Assembly: GCA_001566295.1 (NCBI GenBank)
Contig: KQ964247.1
Span: 1,364,001 to 1,428,000, forward strand
Reading direction: 5' to 3'
Origin: Microdochium bolleyi
Lineage: Eukaryota; Ascomycota; Sordariomycetes; Xylariales; Microdochiaceae
Length of the DNA stretch: 64,000 nucleotides
Shown piece by piece: positions 24,006 to 36,310 of this stretch. The notes below the pieces were generated by a model, which was given only the letters and a program-made list of their open reading frames with translations, searched no databases and was not told where the DNA came from. Each line of letters begins with the position of its first letter. Position 1 is the stretch's first letter. Both the position numbers and the translations under genes were made by a program.

Positions 24006-24292
24006 AGAAAGACCATACGCACGCGCCCCCTCCCGTCCCCTTCTCTCCCCTTCTGTCCTTCCACCGTGACCCGCAGATGATTTGGCAGACTAGGCTAGAC
24101 TAGAGCCAAGGAGTGGGGAGAGGGGATCCGGACGTGTGTAGCTCGGCTCTCTCTCTCACACACACAACATCCACGCACAGACGTCGTAGTACTGTAGCTA
24201 GCGCACAAAGGGACCGCAGAAGCGGAGGTGGGCACGGACAGGGCCACTACGAATGGTCGCGGGACAGGTCGCGGCACGACGATACAGCACTG

Positions 24293-24327
24293 CTCGAAAG
24301 ATACCTTGTCTCGGACTATCTTTCGAG
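24293..24327. other. Perfect hairpin, 11-bp stem and 13-nt loop
   Basis: CTCGAAAGATA at 24293-24303 is the exact reverse complement of TATCTTTCGAG at 24317-24327, with a 13-nt loop. It has no U-tract or coding neighbour. It may be a structured RNA element, a protein-binding inverted repeat or chance. Confidence 0.6.
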
Positions 24328-25324
24328 AGAGAACATGTTGCGGAGTTTCCAGACGGGTGGGCAAGCACGTTCGGTAAGCGGAGATGCCGGTGTCACCGAC
24401 CTCAGAACCTCCTGTGACAAAACAAACATGACTCTTGAGCGCCACGTCGAGCACGCCCGCTTAGTCCCCATCGTCAACGCGCAGAGATGGAGTCAGTTGC
24501 CATCCAGAAGGGGCGTCTCGTGATGCATGTCCGCCAGTCGCTGCTCGCCTCTGGCGACTAGGCGGGGACGGCCCGCCAGCCGAGATATACTGATGTTCAC
24601 CGCCGCACAACAAATACCGCTGTCTCGTAGCGAGGACAACAATGGCTTTGTTCACGAGCAAGGCTTTGCGTGCTGGATGCCTAGTGCCGAAGTGAGTGGT
24701 CCCGGGAATCGTCGGCCACCTCTCGTCCATCAGTCCCTTGAACCCGATCTGGAGCGGTGTGCGGGCTTACACCCTTGATGCCTGCGTGAATCCTCCCGAG
24801 CATTTGACGACAAGGGCAATGGCAACAACAGTAATCCAACGGAACATCATCACCCACAGCAACAGCGAAAGTCACAGCAGGATCACGCGGACAGGTCGGC
24901 TGTCCCACCTCACATCCCCATCGCTCGCTTCCTTCCACCCCCTTCCTCTCCCACAGCACATATGCTAGCTAGGTAAGTAGGTATGCATAAGATGTGATAG
25001 GATCTCATCAAGGTATCCGGAAATCCCGTGTTTGGCGCCGTACCCCCCCTCTCTCCCCCCCTTCATCCCCAAACTCCGCCATCGACGGGGCCCGCGGACC
25101 AAAGCAGATCTAGAGCATCGCTTCCGACCAATCGCATGCCTCATTGAGTCACTGCTTTATATATATTTATATATACGTATGGAAGAGGACATCTTACAGC
25201 CACGCCATCGTCATCTTCCCGAGGTCAGCTGCTCGAACGGACAGAGCCCGTGCGTTCATGCCGTGCAGTTTTGATATCGCTACTCCACGGGGACACATGC
25301 ATATATGCATTAACTACGCTAAGG

Positions 25325-25340
25325 TAGATCTATAGATCTA
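25325..25340. repeat. 16-bp perfect palindrome
   Basis: TAGATCTATAGATCTA reads the same on both strands. It sits in a locally AT-rich patch that also contains a TATATA run at about 25158-25175. No known site is recognised. Confidence 0.8.
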
Positions 25341-26900
25341 GACAAGCAGTAGCGTGACCACCAAAGAGAAAAAGAGAGCAGAGCAGGCGGCGGCAAGACA
25401 GCAACAACAAACAGCAACACGACACACACCGCGCATCAGGTTGACGGCACACGGACGCAGCGCTAGAAAGCTGCGTCGAAGCCGAAGCGTGGAACGCCGG
25501 GCGGTCTCCGGGGTCCCACCGCCAGCTCGCGCCCCTCTCCTTTCATGTCAAGCTGCCCGCAAAGACCTTACTCGGAATGGAGGAAGCGATGATGAGCGAC
25601 CAGTACAGTCCATCGGCCGCCGTAAGCGCGCTCGCTCTCAACGCATTGACACACACACCCCCGATTGCCTCACGATAGCCGACAATGGAGGGGGGCTAGA
25701 GCTGGCGGACTAACTGACCGACGGGGTTTGCCCACGGGGGCACCTACTGCTTAATTCAGTCATGAGCCAACCAACCCCCGACGGCGGCGGCGGGAGGGCG
25801 TGTGCTTGGTTGTCCCAGACTTGCGGTGTATCTTCCCAAGGGGTAAGAGAAACTCCCTAGAGAGCAGTAGTCGTCTCGGTGCTAAAGGACACCTAACCCA
25901 CTCACTCACTGGCTCGCTCAGCTTCTACGCTCGGACGTTTTGCAACCCCCATCACTCACTCACACACAGACAGACCTGCTGCATGCGGGCGATCCTAGCG
26001 CTTGGGGTGCGGGCGGTGTCGGGGGAAGAAGGGGCTCCCCCCCAGAAAGGACCCTGAATTTTTCTGGCCAAAGGGTAGCGTACATTGGCGCGTGGGCAAA
26101 AGTGTCAAACCACAAACCACATGACGGGGCCGCGGTTGGCGCCCGTTGCTTTGTCGTCGCCTGCAGCGCCAAGCGGTGAGCGAGGAGCGTCACACTTTGT
26201 CGAGCCTTCGCCTGTGGCCCCGCCGTGCTGTGGACAAGCAGCGGGGAGACGTGGACACTTGCGAGATGCGGCAGGCAGGGCCACCGTGATCATGGTCCGG
26301 CTTTCGTTGCGACGCACAGTAAGGTAGGCAACCTTTTAAGGGTACGACCTTTGGGCGGCAGGCAGTAAAATTGCATGCAGCATCGCTGCTGCACAGAAGA
26401 CGGGCGGACGAACCAGAAATCCAGGGGTGTGGCGGCAGGCCGAGCAGGGTGGGGAGGGGCCATGATCTGCAGATTGGGGGATCTCGCACGGGCTCAAGCT
26501 CACATGCAGGATCCTCCTGCGGAGCTATCCGGTCGATCATGCGTCACAGCGGGTGAATCAGAAGACACAGGCGGCGGGCACATGTGATGACCGCCTCCCC
26601 TGCTCAGATCCCTCCTTGGCGGCTGCCCTCCATGATTATCTCGAGATTATTCAGCACTAGCCGACAGACCCCAGGACTGCTTCCCCCAACGTCACACCCG
26701 CGTGCTGACCTCGAACCACTGCCCACCGGCCCTGACCAGGCTCCGGATTGGCGGATTTTCACAGGCCGCCGGATCGTGCATCCCCCCCATCAACTGAGAG
26801 CACGAGAAGGCCCTTCTTCCTAGGAGGAAAGACATCAGGCGTCGCGGCCGAGTCTGCTGCCTCGCTCCTCGCTTCCCGCGATGTCGGCGCGCGTTCCGTC

Positions 26901-26935
26901 ATGGCACGGCATGGCATGGCATGGCATGGCGTGGC
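26901..26935. repeat. CATGG-type pentanucleotide microsatellite
   Basis: About seven copies of ATGGC, with single-base changes at the second and sixth units. Non-coding context. Confidence 0.75.
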
Positions 26936-27314
26936 CGTGTTGGAAGCTAGTCACCCTGCCCAGCTTTCTCCATTGACAACGTCAAACACGCCGTTGGGCT
27001 CTAGCTGGGCATGCCGTGCGCGTGCGCGGTCCGAGGCCTAATGCAGAAGTTTGCGCCGGCGGACCATGCCTTCTAGCTTCAGAGTAGAACTGCGTGCGGG
27101 AGCTAGAGTCTAGCGAGGAGGTGTGTGGTCTGCGTGGCAGGTAACGCCTGATAACCAGAGCTAGTGCCTCGTGCTGACGCAATCCTCACCGCCAGGACAA
27201 AGGTACCACACTAGGGCAGCTGCTGCCAGAACCTAAAGACCATCTTCGGCTAGAGCAGTCGTCTCATGGCAGATGAGCAAGGGGCTTGCTACACCAACGT
27301 CATCCGTGGTCGTC

Positions 27315-27351
27315 GCTCTGTCGGCAATGTGCGTTGCTCTGTCGGCAATGT
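27315..27351. repeat. 16-bp direct repeat at 21-bp period
   Basis: GCTCTGTCGGCAATGT occurs at 27315-27330 and again at 27336-27351. Non-coding context, no function suggested. Confidence 0.8.
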
Positions 27352-29498
27352 TCAAACTGTGAGGGTGAGACATGGCTTCGTCCATGCTCATGGCTGGCTG
27401 CCGATCCTGTCTTGGCCCTCATCGTCCGCGAGATGCGCGCTCCTTTAGTTACACGTGGTGTCTCTGCCCACGGCATGCATGAGTGAAAAATATCCGTTGC
27501 GGCTGTAGCATGTTTCCAGCACGGTGCCACTTTCAAGTCTTGGCTTGTTTTGCTGTGTGCTCGGGATGGCATTGTCCACTGGCTATAACTGTACTCCCTT
27601 CGCATGCTGCTCAAGCCTGGTATGGCCGAGGCGACAGAGACTGAGCCGCAGCGTCTCTCCGGTGCCCCGGCGACGGCGGTTGTGTGATCCCTGCGCAAAT
27701 CGAACCCTCCGTGTCGATCATGGTTCTTGCATCTTGAGCATGAGATGACGAGTGTGCTGTACTTGGCTCTTGGACTGCACAACGCCGGCAATACAAGCGT
27801 CATGCTATGTCGTTGGATAAATCGACGTTGGCCAACAGATGCACACTGCTCAAAGATTTGTGCAGTTACACGTGGCGCCATGTGCCTGCCAGCCTACCTT
27901 GTTGGTGGCGACCACGAAGTCCTGAGCCATGCATAGTGTCAACAGTGCCGCCGCAGAGACAAAGTCGTGATTGTCTCACTACTCTGTCTTGTCAAGCGCG
28001 GACCGGTGAGAGTCTAAACGTTAGGGTTGCTGTGATTAGAGGCTGGTCAAAACAAGTCGAGGCCCTGGACACCAGCCAGTTGTGTTTGAGGCGCAGACAA
28101 ATGCCAGCCTGTCTGGCATGTTGGCGACTCAGCATATCGACCATGACCGGGTTGGGCCGCTCTCGCGTCCCTCCCTCCTTTGCGCTGCATCATCATCTCA
28201 CACGTGGCCGCCTGCAGGTCTCAGTGTCAGCGAGAGCCGTTTTGCGATACGTCGTTTCCGACCTGCGTCGTGAATCACACACATGTCTCAGTACAGAAGT
28301 TCCTCGGGTGCAAGTAGGCATTTGCAGCAGGTCTACGCGGTTTAGGGTCTTTGCCTGCCGCATGGCCTCGCGTGGCATGACAGCTGGATCAGAATGATGC
28401 AGTTGGATGTCTGTGATGTGTGCACCCCACGCGGTGTCGCGTGCTGCGCTGCACACACAACAGTTATGCGTTATGCGTTTACTTCCGCGGTCGGTGTCTT
28501 GCATGACCGTAACTGCGTGGGTGTTGCACCAAGCGTTCCAAGACCGGTGAGAAAATGCGAGGCAAAGTCGCCGACGAGTTTGCAGCCTCGAAAACTGGAG
28601 ACCGCGAGGTGATGTTTGAGCATCGTCATCACCCAGCTCGCCCAGCATACCGGGACTCTAGAAATTGCACAGAGATGGTGATCGCCCCCACTCTCGGGTT
28701 TTGCCATGCGGCGGCGGCAAATTGGGACCGTCGCCTGTGTAGATCGACACGTCGTGTGCACTGGGAGACGTCAGATCCCGGAGTCGGCAAGGTCCCGCGG
28801 CTCAAGGACCACAGGGTGATGATGGGTTGTTGGGCGTCGAAATGTCATGCCGGCGTTTTGTCCCGGAGAGGCAGGGTGATCGTCCCGGACATGCGGCGGA
28901 CCATCATGTCCATGCCCCGGCCCCTGGTCTCTCTGTAAGCGACAATCTGCGCTGTGACGGGAGCAGCCGACAGCTTACAGGTCGGTCCCGAGGAGCACTG
29001 TGACCTGGGATGAATGTGCTTGGAAGGAGGAAGCGGGAGCGTTCAGAGGGCGTGATCAGCCGCACAAACACCAGGTGGCAGCAGGTGCAACCCGTGCTGG
29101 GCTCCAGCTGACGACCCAACTCCAGGAGTCCGAGGACTCCGGACGAGTACTTACCTACCAGATGCCTTCAGCACCACTTGCGACACGCTGTGGCTGTTCC
29201 ACATGCCAGAGAGCCATATGTATGGCAGCCACCCCTGCGAAGCCACGTTCAGACAGGGACCAGCCCACGGCGAGCTCGACACTCAATACCGCCTAGCGCT
29301 CCTCCCGAGTTCAACGAAGCACACAGTTCCCAGGTGCTATGAAGTCGGACTGCGATCCGCGGCCAGTGCCCCTGTTGTCCCTGCTATCCCGGTCACGACT
29401 TGATCCCGGGGGCCTGGGCTGGGTGCTGTCGCCTGGGCCTCCACGGACAGAGCAGGGAGGCACCGAGTATCATCATCCACCACGCTCACGTCTGGTCG

Positions 29499-30476
29499 AT
29501 GCGAGAGCTCCGTTGTTGGGCCACAGTAATTAGACTAGATGTCCTGGCCGAGACCGCCCCTGTCCCACGGTCTAGATGCATCATTCGACGAGCCGAGACC
29601 TGCCAGCCTTTGGCCTTTGGCCTTGCCCTCACGGGGTCACGGCGGCGCCAGTATGGTGCAGAGGCAAGCCACACCCGAGCGCCGCCTTCGGGAATCTCGC
29701 ATAGCCCGCTGTGTGTGTCGTTGACGCTGCCTCTGGGTCCAGGGCCGTTCGACTTGGGATGGCGTGCGAGCGCACGCATCAAACTAAGCCTCAAAGAGCA
29801 TGGTTCAACCCTTCCACCGAGTGTGTCTGTCGCCTTTCCCCATTGTGGACGGATGGGGAAGCTGCAGCAGCATGTGCCTGAGGCGCCATGCGCGGCTAAA
29901 TCATCATCTCGCCCGAGGCACAGCAGTCTCCGTGGCTTGAACCCGACTCTGGCATGGGCAGCGGCGACAAAGACAAGACAGCAACAAGACAAGGCAAGAC
30001 GCCATGCCACGCCACGCCCCGATGCGCGCGGAGCGGCACGGCACAGCAGATTGAAGGATGAGGAAAAAGCAAAAAAGCTCCCCCCCCGACTCCGTACACT
30101 ACGCAGTGCAGAAACGTGGTCGCCAGCTAGCACACCCGTCGCGCGAATAGCGCAAACGCTAACAAGGGGAGGGGGGCGTGGCAGAGAGCACAGGCACATC
30201 GTTCAACGCACTACCTGCGATAGTAACCCCCCTACGAGCCCGGAGGTCTGGTGCGACGAACTGCCGGCCATGGCGCCCGCCCGCGGCTGGAAAGGAAGGA
30301 AACACATGGCTCAAGCCCGTGTCGATCGTGGCTTTTCTGGTGTGTGCACAGGGACAAGACAGACAGCCAGACAGTACGAGCAAAGTATCAAGCCAGGTCA
30401 GATCACAGTGTATCCCGTCGGCCTGGCGGCACATGGGTTTTCCGCACCACTCTCCTCCCCATCAAGCCAACCTTGA
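29499..30476 (+). CDS. Long orphan ORF, doubtful gene
   Basis: An ATG-started frame of 325 codons, open upstream to 29400, in the desert next to mtfA. It matches no family I know. The translation is basic and Pro/Arg/Ser/Ala-rich, with a charged stretch SRLKDEEKAKKLPPRLRTLR near the middle and few clear hydrophobic core segments, which is what chance translation of GC-rich DNA often looks like. A 237-codon frame is open on the opposite strand over 30199-29486, showing that local stop-codon scarcity is part of the cause. It is nonetheless the longest frame in the desert and longer than expected by chance at moderate GC. No intron signals or promoter features support it. I list it as a candidate orphan gene only. 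Confidence 0.2.
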   Translation: MRELRCWATVIRLDVLAETAPVPRSRCIIRRAETCQPLAFGLALTGSRRRQYGAEASHTRAPPSGISHSPLCVSLTLPLGPGPFDLGWRASARIKLSLKEHGSTLPPSVSVAFPHCGRMGKLQQHVPEAPCAAKSSSRPRHSSLRGLNPTLAWAAATKTRQQQDKARRHATPRPDARGAARHSRLKDEEKAKKLPPRLRTLRSAETWSPASTPVARIAQTLTRGGGRGREHRHIVQRTTCDSNPPTSPEVWCDELPAMAPARGWKGRKHMAQARVDRGFSGVCTGTRQTARQYEQSIKPGQITVYPVGLAAHGFSAPLSSPSSQP

Positions 30477-31883
30477 AGGCAAACATCAAACCCTGTTCTC
30501 GACGGCTCACCACACAAACTTTCAAATTTGAACTGCCCCATTCCCCAGCGCCAGCGCGCGCGTATATATGTATATGCATTGAACAATCTCGAAGGAGGCA
30601 AGGGGGGAAGGGCTATATGAGCATCACGTAAGAGCGAGGGGGAGCGCGTGCGGCTTGTTAGCGAACGACGACGTCTTTCTTTTGTCCTCGTGTGTGCCCG
30701 GCCGCCCACCCACGTACTCTCGCCGCCAAAGGGACATTTCCCGACGTTGTGACATATCACAAGCTGCCGTGCTATAGGGGCAAGGATAGCCAGCGGGCAG
30801 GGAGAAGCCAGCCACCCGCCGCTCTTGCTGGTGGTGGTGGCTGTGGCTCCTCCTCCCGCCTGGGGGGGGACCCAGCCTAATGTTACTGTGACATTCTCAC
30901 AACCCGGGAATCAGGTTCGGTGGGGGACGCAAGACTCCTGGTGAATACGACGAGTTTGTGTGGCTTCACGATCACTAACCTCACTCATGCTTCATGCTTC
31001 TACACTCCTTCGATTTCTCTGGCCACAGCTCCTTTCATTTCGCATCCCAACGGGGCAGCGTCACGGCGACGATAGTCCAGCTTGATAAGACGATCGCGCT
31101 CCACAGTGAGAAATCCCTGGGACGGCAACTTCCTCTGGCATTCTCCGCCCACCCCTTGCCGCCGCCTCCCTTGTCGATTCACGGTGCTAGGTTATTGTTG
31201 CCCTCCGCGCAGCACGACCCGAGTGTCTCATCTTGACGCCAGTGCGAGATCCTACTCATCCGGCGGTGTGATAGACGGGGTAAGGTGGTTCGTTAAACCT
31301 CCACTGCATGCTCGAGTTTCTCACGGGTTGCTGTGTCTGGCAGTTTTGTCATGAAATGGCTCTGAGGCCTCTCGTTGTATTTTTTTGGTCGTCTTCATGT
31401 GGATGAGTACCGACATGTGAGATGTGTCTAAATCATCATGGAGTTGTCTCCACAGCCGTGGGATCGTGAAATCGGGATCTCCTCCTGGCAATCTGGCGCG
31501 AGCCTTGCGCATCAACTCGTATCTGGACATTATGTGGTGAAATATAGTATAGCCAAGGAAGAAATAGCGACAAGTGGACAAAGTAAAAAGACATTGCTCT
31601 GAACGACCTCGTGCGACGCTGAACGAAAGACGGTAAAAATGGAACCGAGAGTCCGAACTCTGGGAATAAAACGCCGATGCCTATGCTGTGGTATCCTGGA
31701 ATGCGCCTGTTGTGGTCGTGAAGACACGCAAACGGGTGTAAGAAATTTTTGTGAAAACTCAAAACTCCGGCACGGTTCGACGTGCAGCTATGCAGGATCG
31801 CTGTAGACCTTCGTCCCTCGAGAAGGATGATATCATGGTAAAGAAAAGAGGCTCAATGGTTGCTGTTGCATTGTCGTGGGAGG
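30477..31883. other. Intergenic stretch at the 3' end of mtfA
   Basis: Contains an AT-rich run at about 30560-30582 (TATATATGTATATGCAT), G-runs near 30866, and C/T-rich sequence near 31140-31170. From about 31360 to 31880 the sequence is less GC-rich and should include the 3' UTR of mtfA. No gene seen. Confidence 0.5.
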
Positions 31884-32867
31884 CTAGTGCATCCCCATGG
31901 CGCCGTCAAAGCTGTGACAACCACGCTCGTGACGCTTCATGTTGCTTCGCACGCTGAATGCCTTGCCGCATCCATTGTGAGGACACTTGAAGGGCTTCTC
32001 ACCAGTGTGGGAGTGGCTGTGAATCCGGAGAGAACTGGGCCGTGAAAAGGCTTTGTTACACGTCGGGCAGATGTAGCGATCCTGGGATTGGGGAAAGGAG
32101 GCAGCAGACGAGGGTGAGATGTAGTGGTGGTGCTGCCACGGGTTGCTGCCCGGTGAGGCTGCAGCGGAAGGGGCTGCAAGTGGCGTAGGAGGAAACACCT
32201 GATACAAGTTAGCTTCTGGAAGCGAAGGCCAAGTGTTGAAATGGTGGGACAGGACGTACAGCAGGCAGCGGTCGCTGGTAGTACAGACCCGGGCCGTTGG
32301 GTTGCGAATGCGGAGGTGCTTGTGTAGCATAAGTCGGAGCATAAGTCCTCTGCGAGTACGACGCCGGAGGCAGAACATGACTCCGAGGCGTTGAGGCTGC
32401 CGAGACAGGCAACCGGTGGCCGTCCTCGGCTGGCGGGGTGGACTCGTGGAAGTAGCCCTGAGATGAGGTTGGAGACCTCGACGGAGGCGAGCGGCGGCCG
32501 TCGAAGGAGATGTCAGAGCTCATAGGCGGCGTAGGGGGCAGCGTAGCCCTTGAGGGGCCACTGCTGCTGTAGTGCGAGGAGTTGGGCCGCATCTCCAGCT
32601 TCGCAGGCAGAGCTATGCAAGCAAATGAGTTAGACTTGAGACTCTAGGAAGGAAAGAGAGATCAGTCCCTCTCGGATAATTCAACGTACCATTGTGGTAG
32701 CTGGCCGGAGAGTGCTCGGCTGTTGGCGAACCCGCATCCGCCATGACAAGCAGGTTCGAGATGGACGGAAGAGAACATCTCGGGGCGTCGTCCATGGGAG
32801 GCGAGGGCGGAGGGCGGGGGTATGTGTGATGGTCGGCAGAACGAGATGAGTATGCAGCCAAAGACAT
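31884..32867 (-). CDS. mtfA: C2H2 transcription factor MtfA
   Basis: Nuclear C2H2 regulator; in Aspergillus, MtfA controls secondary metabolism and development. Three exons: 32867-32690, 32612-32260, 32198-31884, with introns of 77 nt (GTACGT..TAG) and 61 nt (GTACGT..CAG). Product 281 aa. The N-terminal half is Pro/Ser-rich and disordered, with the conserved RCSLPSISNLL near residues 30-40 and YYQRPLPA before the second intron. The block GSNPWQHHHYISPSSAASF leads into two tandem zinc fingers: C221, C224, H237, H241 and C249, C254, H267, H272, including FSRPSSLRIHSHSHTGEKPF and the finger 2 segment KAFSVRSNMKRHERGCH. The spelling of this block matches my memory of the MtfA family closely, so the ortholog call is fairly strong. 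It stands isolated, with about 12.9 kb and 15.7 kb of apparently gene-free DNA on its two sides, which suggests an extended regulatory region or long UTRs. Confidence 0.88.
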
Positions 32868-35800
32868 GTTGCTGGTGTCTGGCGCTAGACCGCTGGATGT
32901 GAATCTGAAGAGGGCGGGTTCTCGACAAGAGCTGTGTGAGCTTGTATATTGTGTCGTAGTGCTCGCTGTCGTGGTCGGAGTTGCGTGCTTGTGGTACTGT
33001 GGTCTATTACCGAGGCAGCGGGCCAGGAGCGTTGCTATATCTCTCGAGACTATTACGACTATACGGTTGGGAGGAATTCCTGATGGGAAGGGAGAGGTGC
33101 CAGTGTGGGAGGGTGGGAGTGTGGATGCTTAAGTAGGACAGCATAGTGAGACGGGATGGTTGAGCGGCGGAGGAGTGCGTCGTCGAGGCTGGGCGTGTGC
33201 GTGGGCGAGTGTGTCTAGAGAGAGCACGCTATGTACCCTGCCCGGGCAAGTGGGCGTCGGGAGAAGGCGAGCAGGGTGTCCGTGTACATCGCTCCTTCCC
33301 CGAGCTGCTCGAGTGAGGTGCAAGTGAGAGCGCCTTGAGGGAGAGCAGGGGGCACCGTTGCCCATCCACCCCCTCTCTCCACACCCCCCTTCCATCATCT
33401 CTACCCTTCCTACCCCATGTGGATTGCGGGCGTTACATCTCTCAGATCGGCCCAAACGAGGCTTCTTCGAGGGCCGATCAGGAAAGCAACGGCAACGGGG
33501 GGGAAGGGCCATGCCGCGTGCCATCTGCTGAAATTGGCCGTGGGTCGCGGCAGCCCTGGCCATGCTCAACGTCAGTCGATCGGCGGAGACTCGAGGCGGC
33601 CGCTGCAAGCACTGGGAGGCGATCTCGGGGCCAGGGGCGCCAGGGGCAATGTCTTCCGCCTCTTCCTCCTCGCAACGAAAGCTGCCTAAGGCAAAAAGTA
33701 AGCCTAAGTGCCCAGGTCCGCGCGTGGGTACTTCAACGGCGCTGCTGCTCGTAGGCGGCACTCTAATAATTTAGCGGTTGTCCTGTGGTTTGGCTGGTGA
33801 TCGTCGAACCCCAGTCGGGTGGGTGTGGTTGTAAAGGGGGGCGTGCTGTTATTCGCGAAAGCCCGCAGATCGGAAACTGTGAACGACACGCCCCCCCCTC
33901 ACCCATCACCAATCCAGCTATTCCCAACTTGGCCTTCACCATTCGCCCTCAGACTTGTATGTAGCGCACCGACCCCAGAGAGCGGGCACGAGAGCCTCAA
34001 TTCGCGAGTGCACACACATCGGCAGCGCCGTAGTGTCTATGCCCTCTTCGCCTTCTGCGCGGCTCCCAGAACATTGGCTGTAGATGACCTCCTGCCCTGG
34101 CGCCGCCGCTGTGACTCGGAGTACTCCGTAGGTCACCAGCAAGGTAAGTGAGGTAGCTAGGGACTGTTTTCCGGCCACGCGATCGTGTGTCTCCCTTATC
34201 ATCGATTAAGAGCAGGGGCCCTAGCAGGGCGCCGCCCTCGTGGTCCCATGCCCCCAGTTCTTCTTTTTCATTGCCCGTCACCCCGGTGGCCAGAGTGGAC
34301 CCAGAGCCGTTGATGTTTAAGCTCCCCTCGGCGGGTTGCAGTCGATGCTGTGTACCCAGTACGCGTCCAATGGGCCGGAGACACACTCGGGTGCATGCGC
34401 CCATTCGTCTCTCGGATCACCACTGCCCATTTGAGCGCATCTGCCGGGTCGCATTTCGTCAGGGATGTTGTCGATGGCTTGGGATCCTTGCCGCCACCCC
34501 ATGCCTCATCCTGACTTCCGCCCACAGCCGGCAACCCCTGACGTGTTTGTGACAAGATCAGATTCTTGCAGGTCATCTTTCGGTCCAAGTAACTATCAAG
34601 AACCACTCGTGGCTTCTCTGCCAGCTTTGACCACTGAGCTGCGCTGCGATGCTCCTGTACCCGCACCCACTGCGACCGGATCAGGGGAGGGGGGGTTCCA
34701 TGATGAGCCAATTCCAGGGTCCCGGTACTCGAAACCTTCCCCGCTCGTCATCACAGCCTGACGGGATCTGCCTGTCAAGCACGCATGTAGGTCGTTCCCG
34801 TGGTCCATCGGTCTGTCAGGCAGAGGTCCGTGGCCACAACCTTGTCTGGTCGCCAGGAGGCGGCGAGCAGTTGTTCTGTTTGGGCCTTTGTTGCGAATAG
34901 TCGGGGACGACTCCGTTTTCCGTACAACGTCGCAGCCATCACTCGAGGCGTTGCTCCGCTGCCGTTTCACTTGGGGGAGCGGGCACTAGGATAATGGAGA
35001 AGCTTTGTGTACTCGAAGGGTCGAGGCTCTGGCCGACTCTCGCGCAGCGCTTACGAAGCAAAAATCGTGAGGCGCGCAAATGGGGTCTAGCTGGCACTTC
35101 GAAATGAAGATTCGCAAAGGTGGACTTTTCAGGAACATAGGCTCACGCTCGTCGTTTGCGCAGGGAGTACCGTGGTGGTTTCGCCTCATGCATGATGCCG
35201 TGAGATGAGGGCCACAGCTGCGACGGCAGCCCAGAATTCGACGGGGGAATAACAGATGAAAAGATCCCGACCAGCCAAACCAACGTGTGGACCGTGCACT
35301 CCGAAGCCGCGACTCTTTCCTCACGAGTCGCCATCAGTTCTTGCAAACAAGGTTGGTCCCTGGGCGGGCACCAGGCACGTCAGAGGAAATATTTCCGCCG
35401 AACTCAGATGGTGACCATGGTTCACGATTCTTGCAGGGCGAGGAGCCAGGTTCTGTCCGATGGCTGGTACCTCAGTGTTATTGGGCCATCTAACCTGAAA
35501 CTAGTGATGCATGTTCCATGAGCGCTCCTATCCGTGGCTCTGGATCGTAATATGTCAGATACCAAACATTTGCCTGCTCCAGAGCTGCTTCAGTGTCGGA
35601 ATCGGCAGAGCGCTGTGGCTGACAGTGTGCTTCAAGCCGTGCGGCAACAAGAGGTGCTCTGAAGTCTCACACCCGTTTCCAGGGCTGGCTAGACCCAAAC
35701 CGTGGCACGCCGCGGCGGTCGAGAATGACCAACCAGCAGACTCATATCATGGAATGGTGGATATCACACCGGGGTCCCATGTGCTGTGATCGACGACGCA

Positions 35801-36284
35801 AGGAGCTCAGAGATATCATGCCGGGATGTGCACTTGGCCTCGGGGCATTTGTGTCTTGGGGCACAGCATTGGAAAGAGAAGTGCCAGAAGGTGAGGGAGC
35901 ACGGTGCTGTAACAGCAGCTGCTGGGCTCTGCTGGCTTCCGGGTGGCTTTTCCTGCGTGTCGGCCGCGGCAGCCGCCATTGCCAAGCGCGAGCCGTGGCT
36001 CGGGGGCGGCCACGAGGGATACCGGTAGCGCAGATGCGATTGGCGCAAAGCGGAAGTTTGGCCGGCGCAAGTGGACGCGAGCTTGGCAGGATCACAAAAA
36101 ACACGTGTGAGGCTAGCTTGGAGTTGCCATGGAGGCGGGAGATTCTAGAGGAATAATTGTGGTGCGCGGCACGCGAGAAAGAATGCGAGTGATCCAGAAA
36201 AAGAAAACCGGGGCCCTGGCAGGCACAAGGCTAGGAAGCCGCACCTGCCCATCCGGACCTACCCCTAGCTTCGGTATTGAGCAA

Positions 36285-36310
36285 GGCAGGCAGGCAGGCA
36301 GGCAGGCAGG
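36285..36310. repeat. GGCA tetranucleotide microsatellite
   Basis: About six and a half tandem copies of GGCA. A similar shorter array (GGCA with one AAGC variant) occurs at about 45070-45086. Confidence 0.85.

Larger units (their letters stand above)
18988..29498. other. Long gene desert, 3' side of mtfA (distal part)
   Basis: About 10.5 kb without a gene I can support. All open frames are short (mostly under 200 codons), overlap in several frames and lack family character. Structures seen: a hairpin at 24293-24327, an 11-bp tandem repeat at 23973-24005, a palindrome at 25325-25340, a CATGG microsatellite at 26901-26935 and a direct repeat at 27315-27351. The stretch is not conspicuously AT-rich or TA-rich, so repeat-induced point mutation is not suggested by eye. 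Base composition varies: roughly 20600-23400 reads less GC-rich than 24900-26900. No transfer RNA A/B-box pair, 5S rRNA or snRNA was noticed. Long non-coding transcripts or many-exon orphan genes cannot be excluded. Confidence 0.5.

Noticed and set aside
33780..33860. B-box-like GGGTTCGACGATC on the minus strand
   Set aside because: No A box and no acceptor stem around it.
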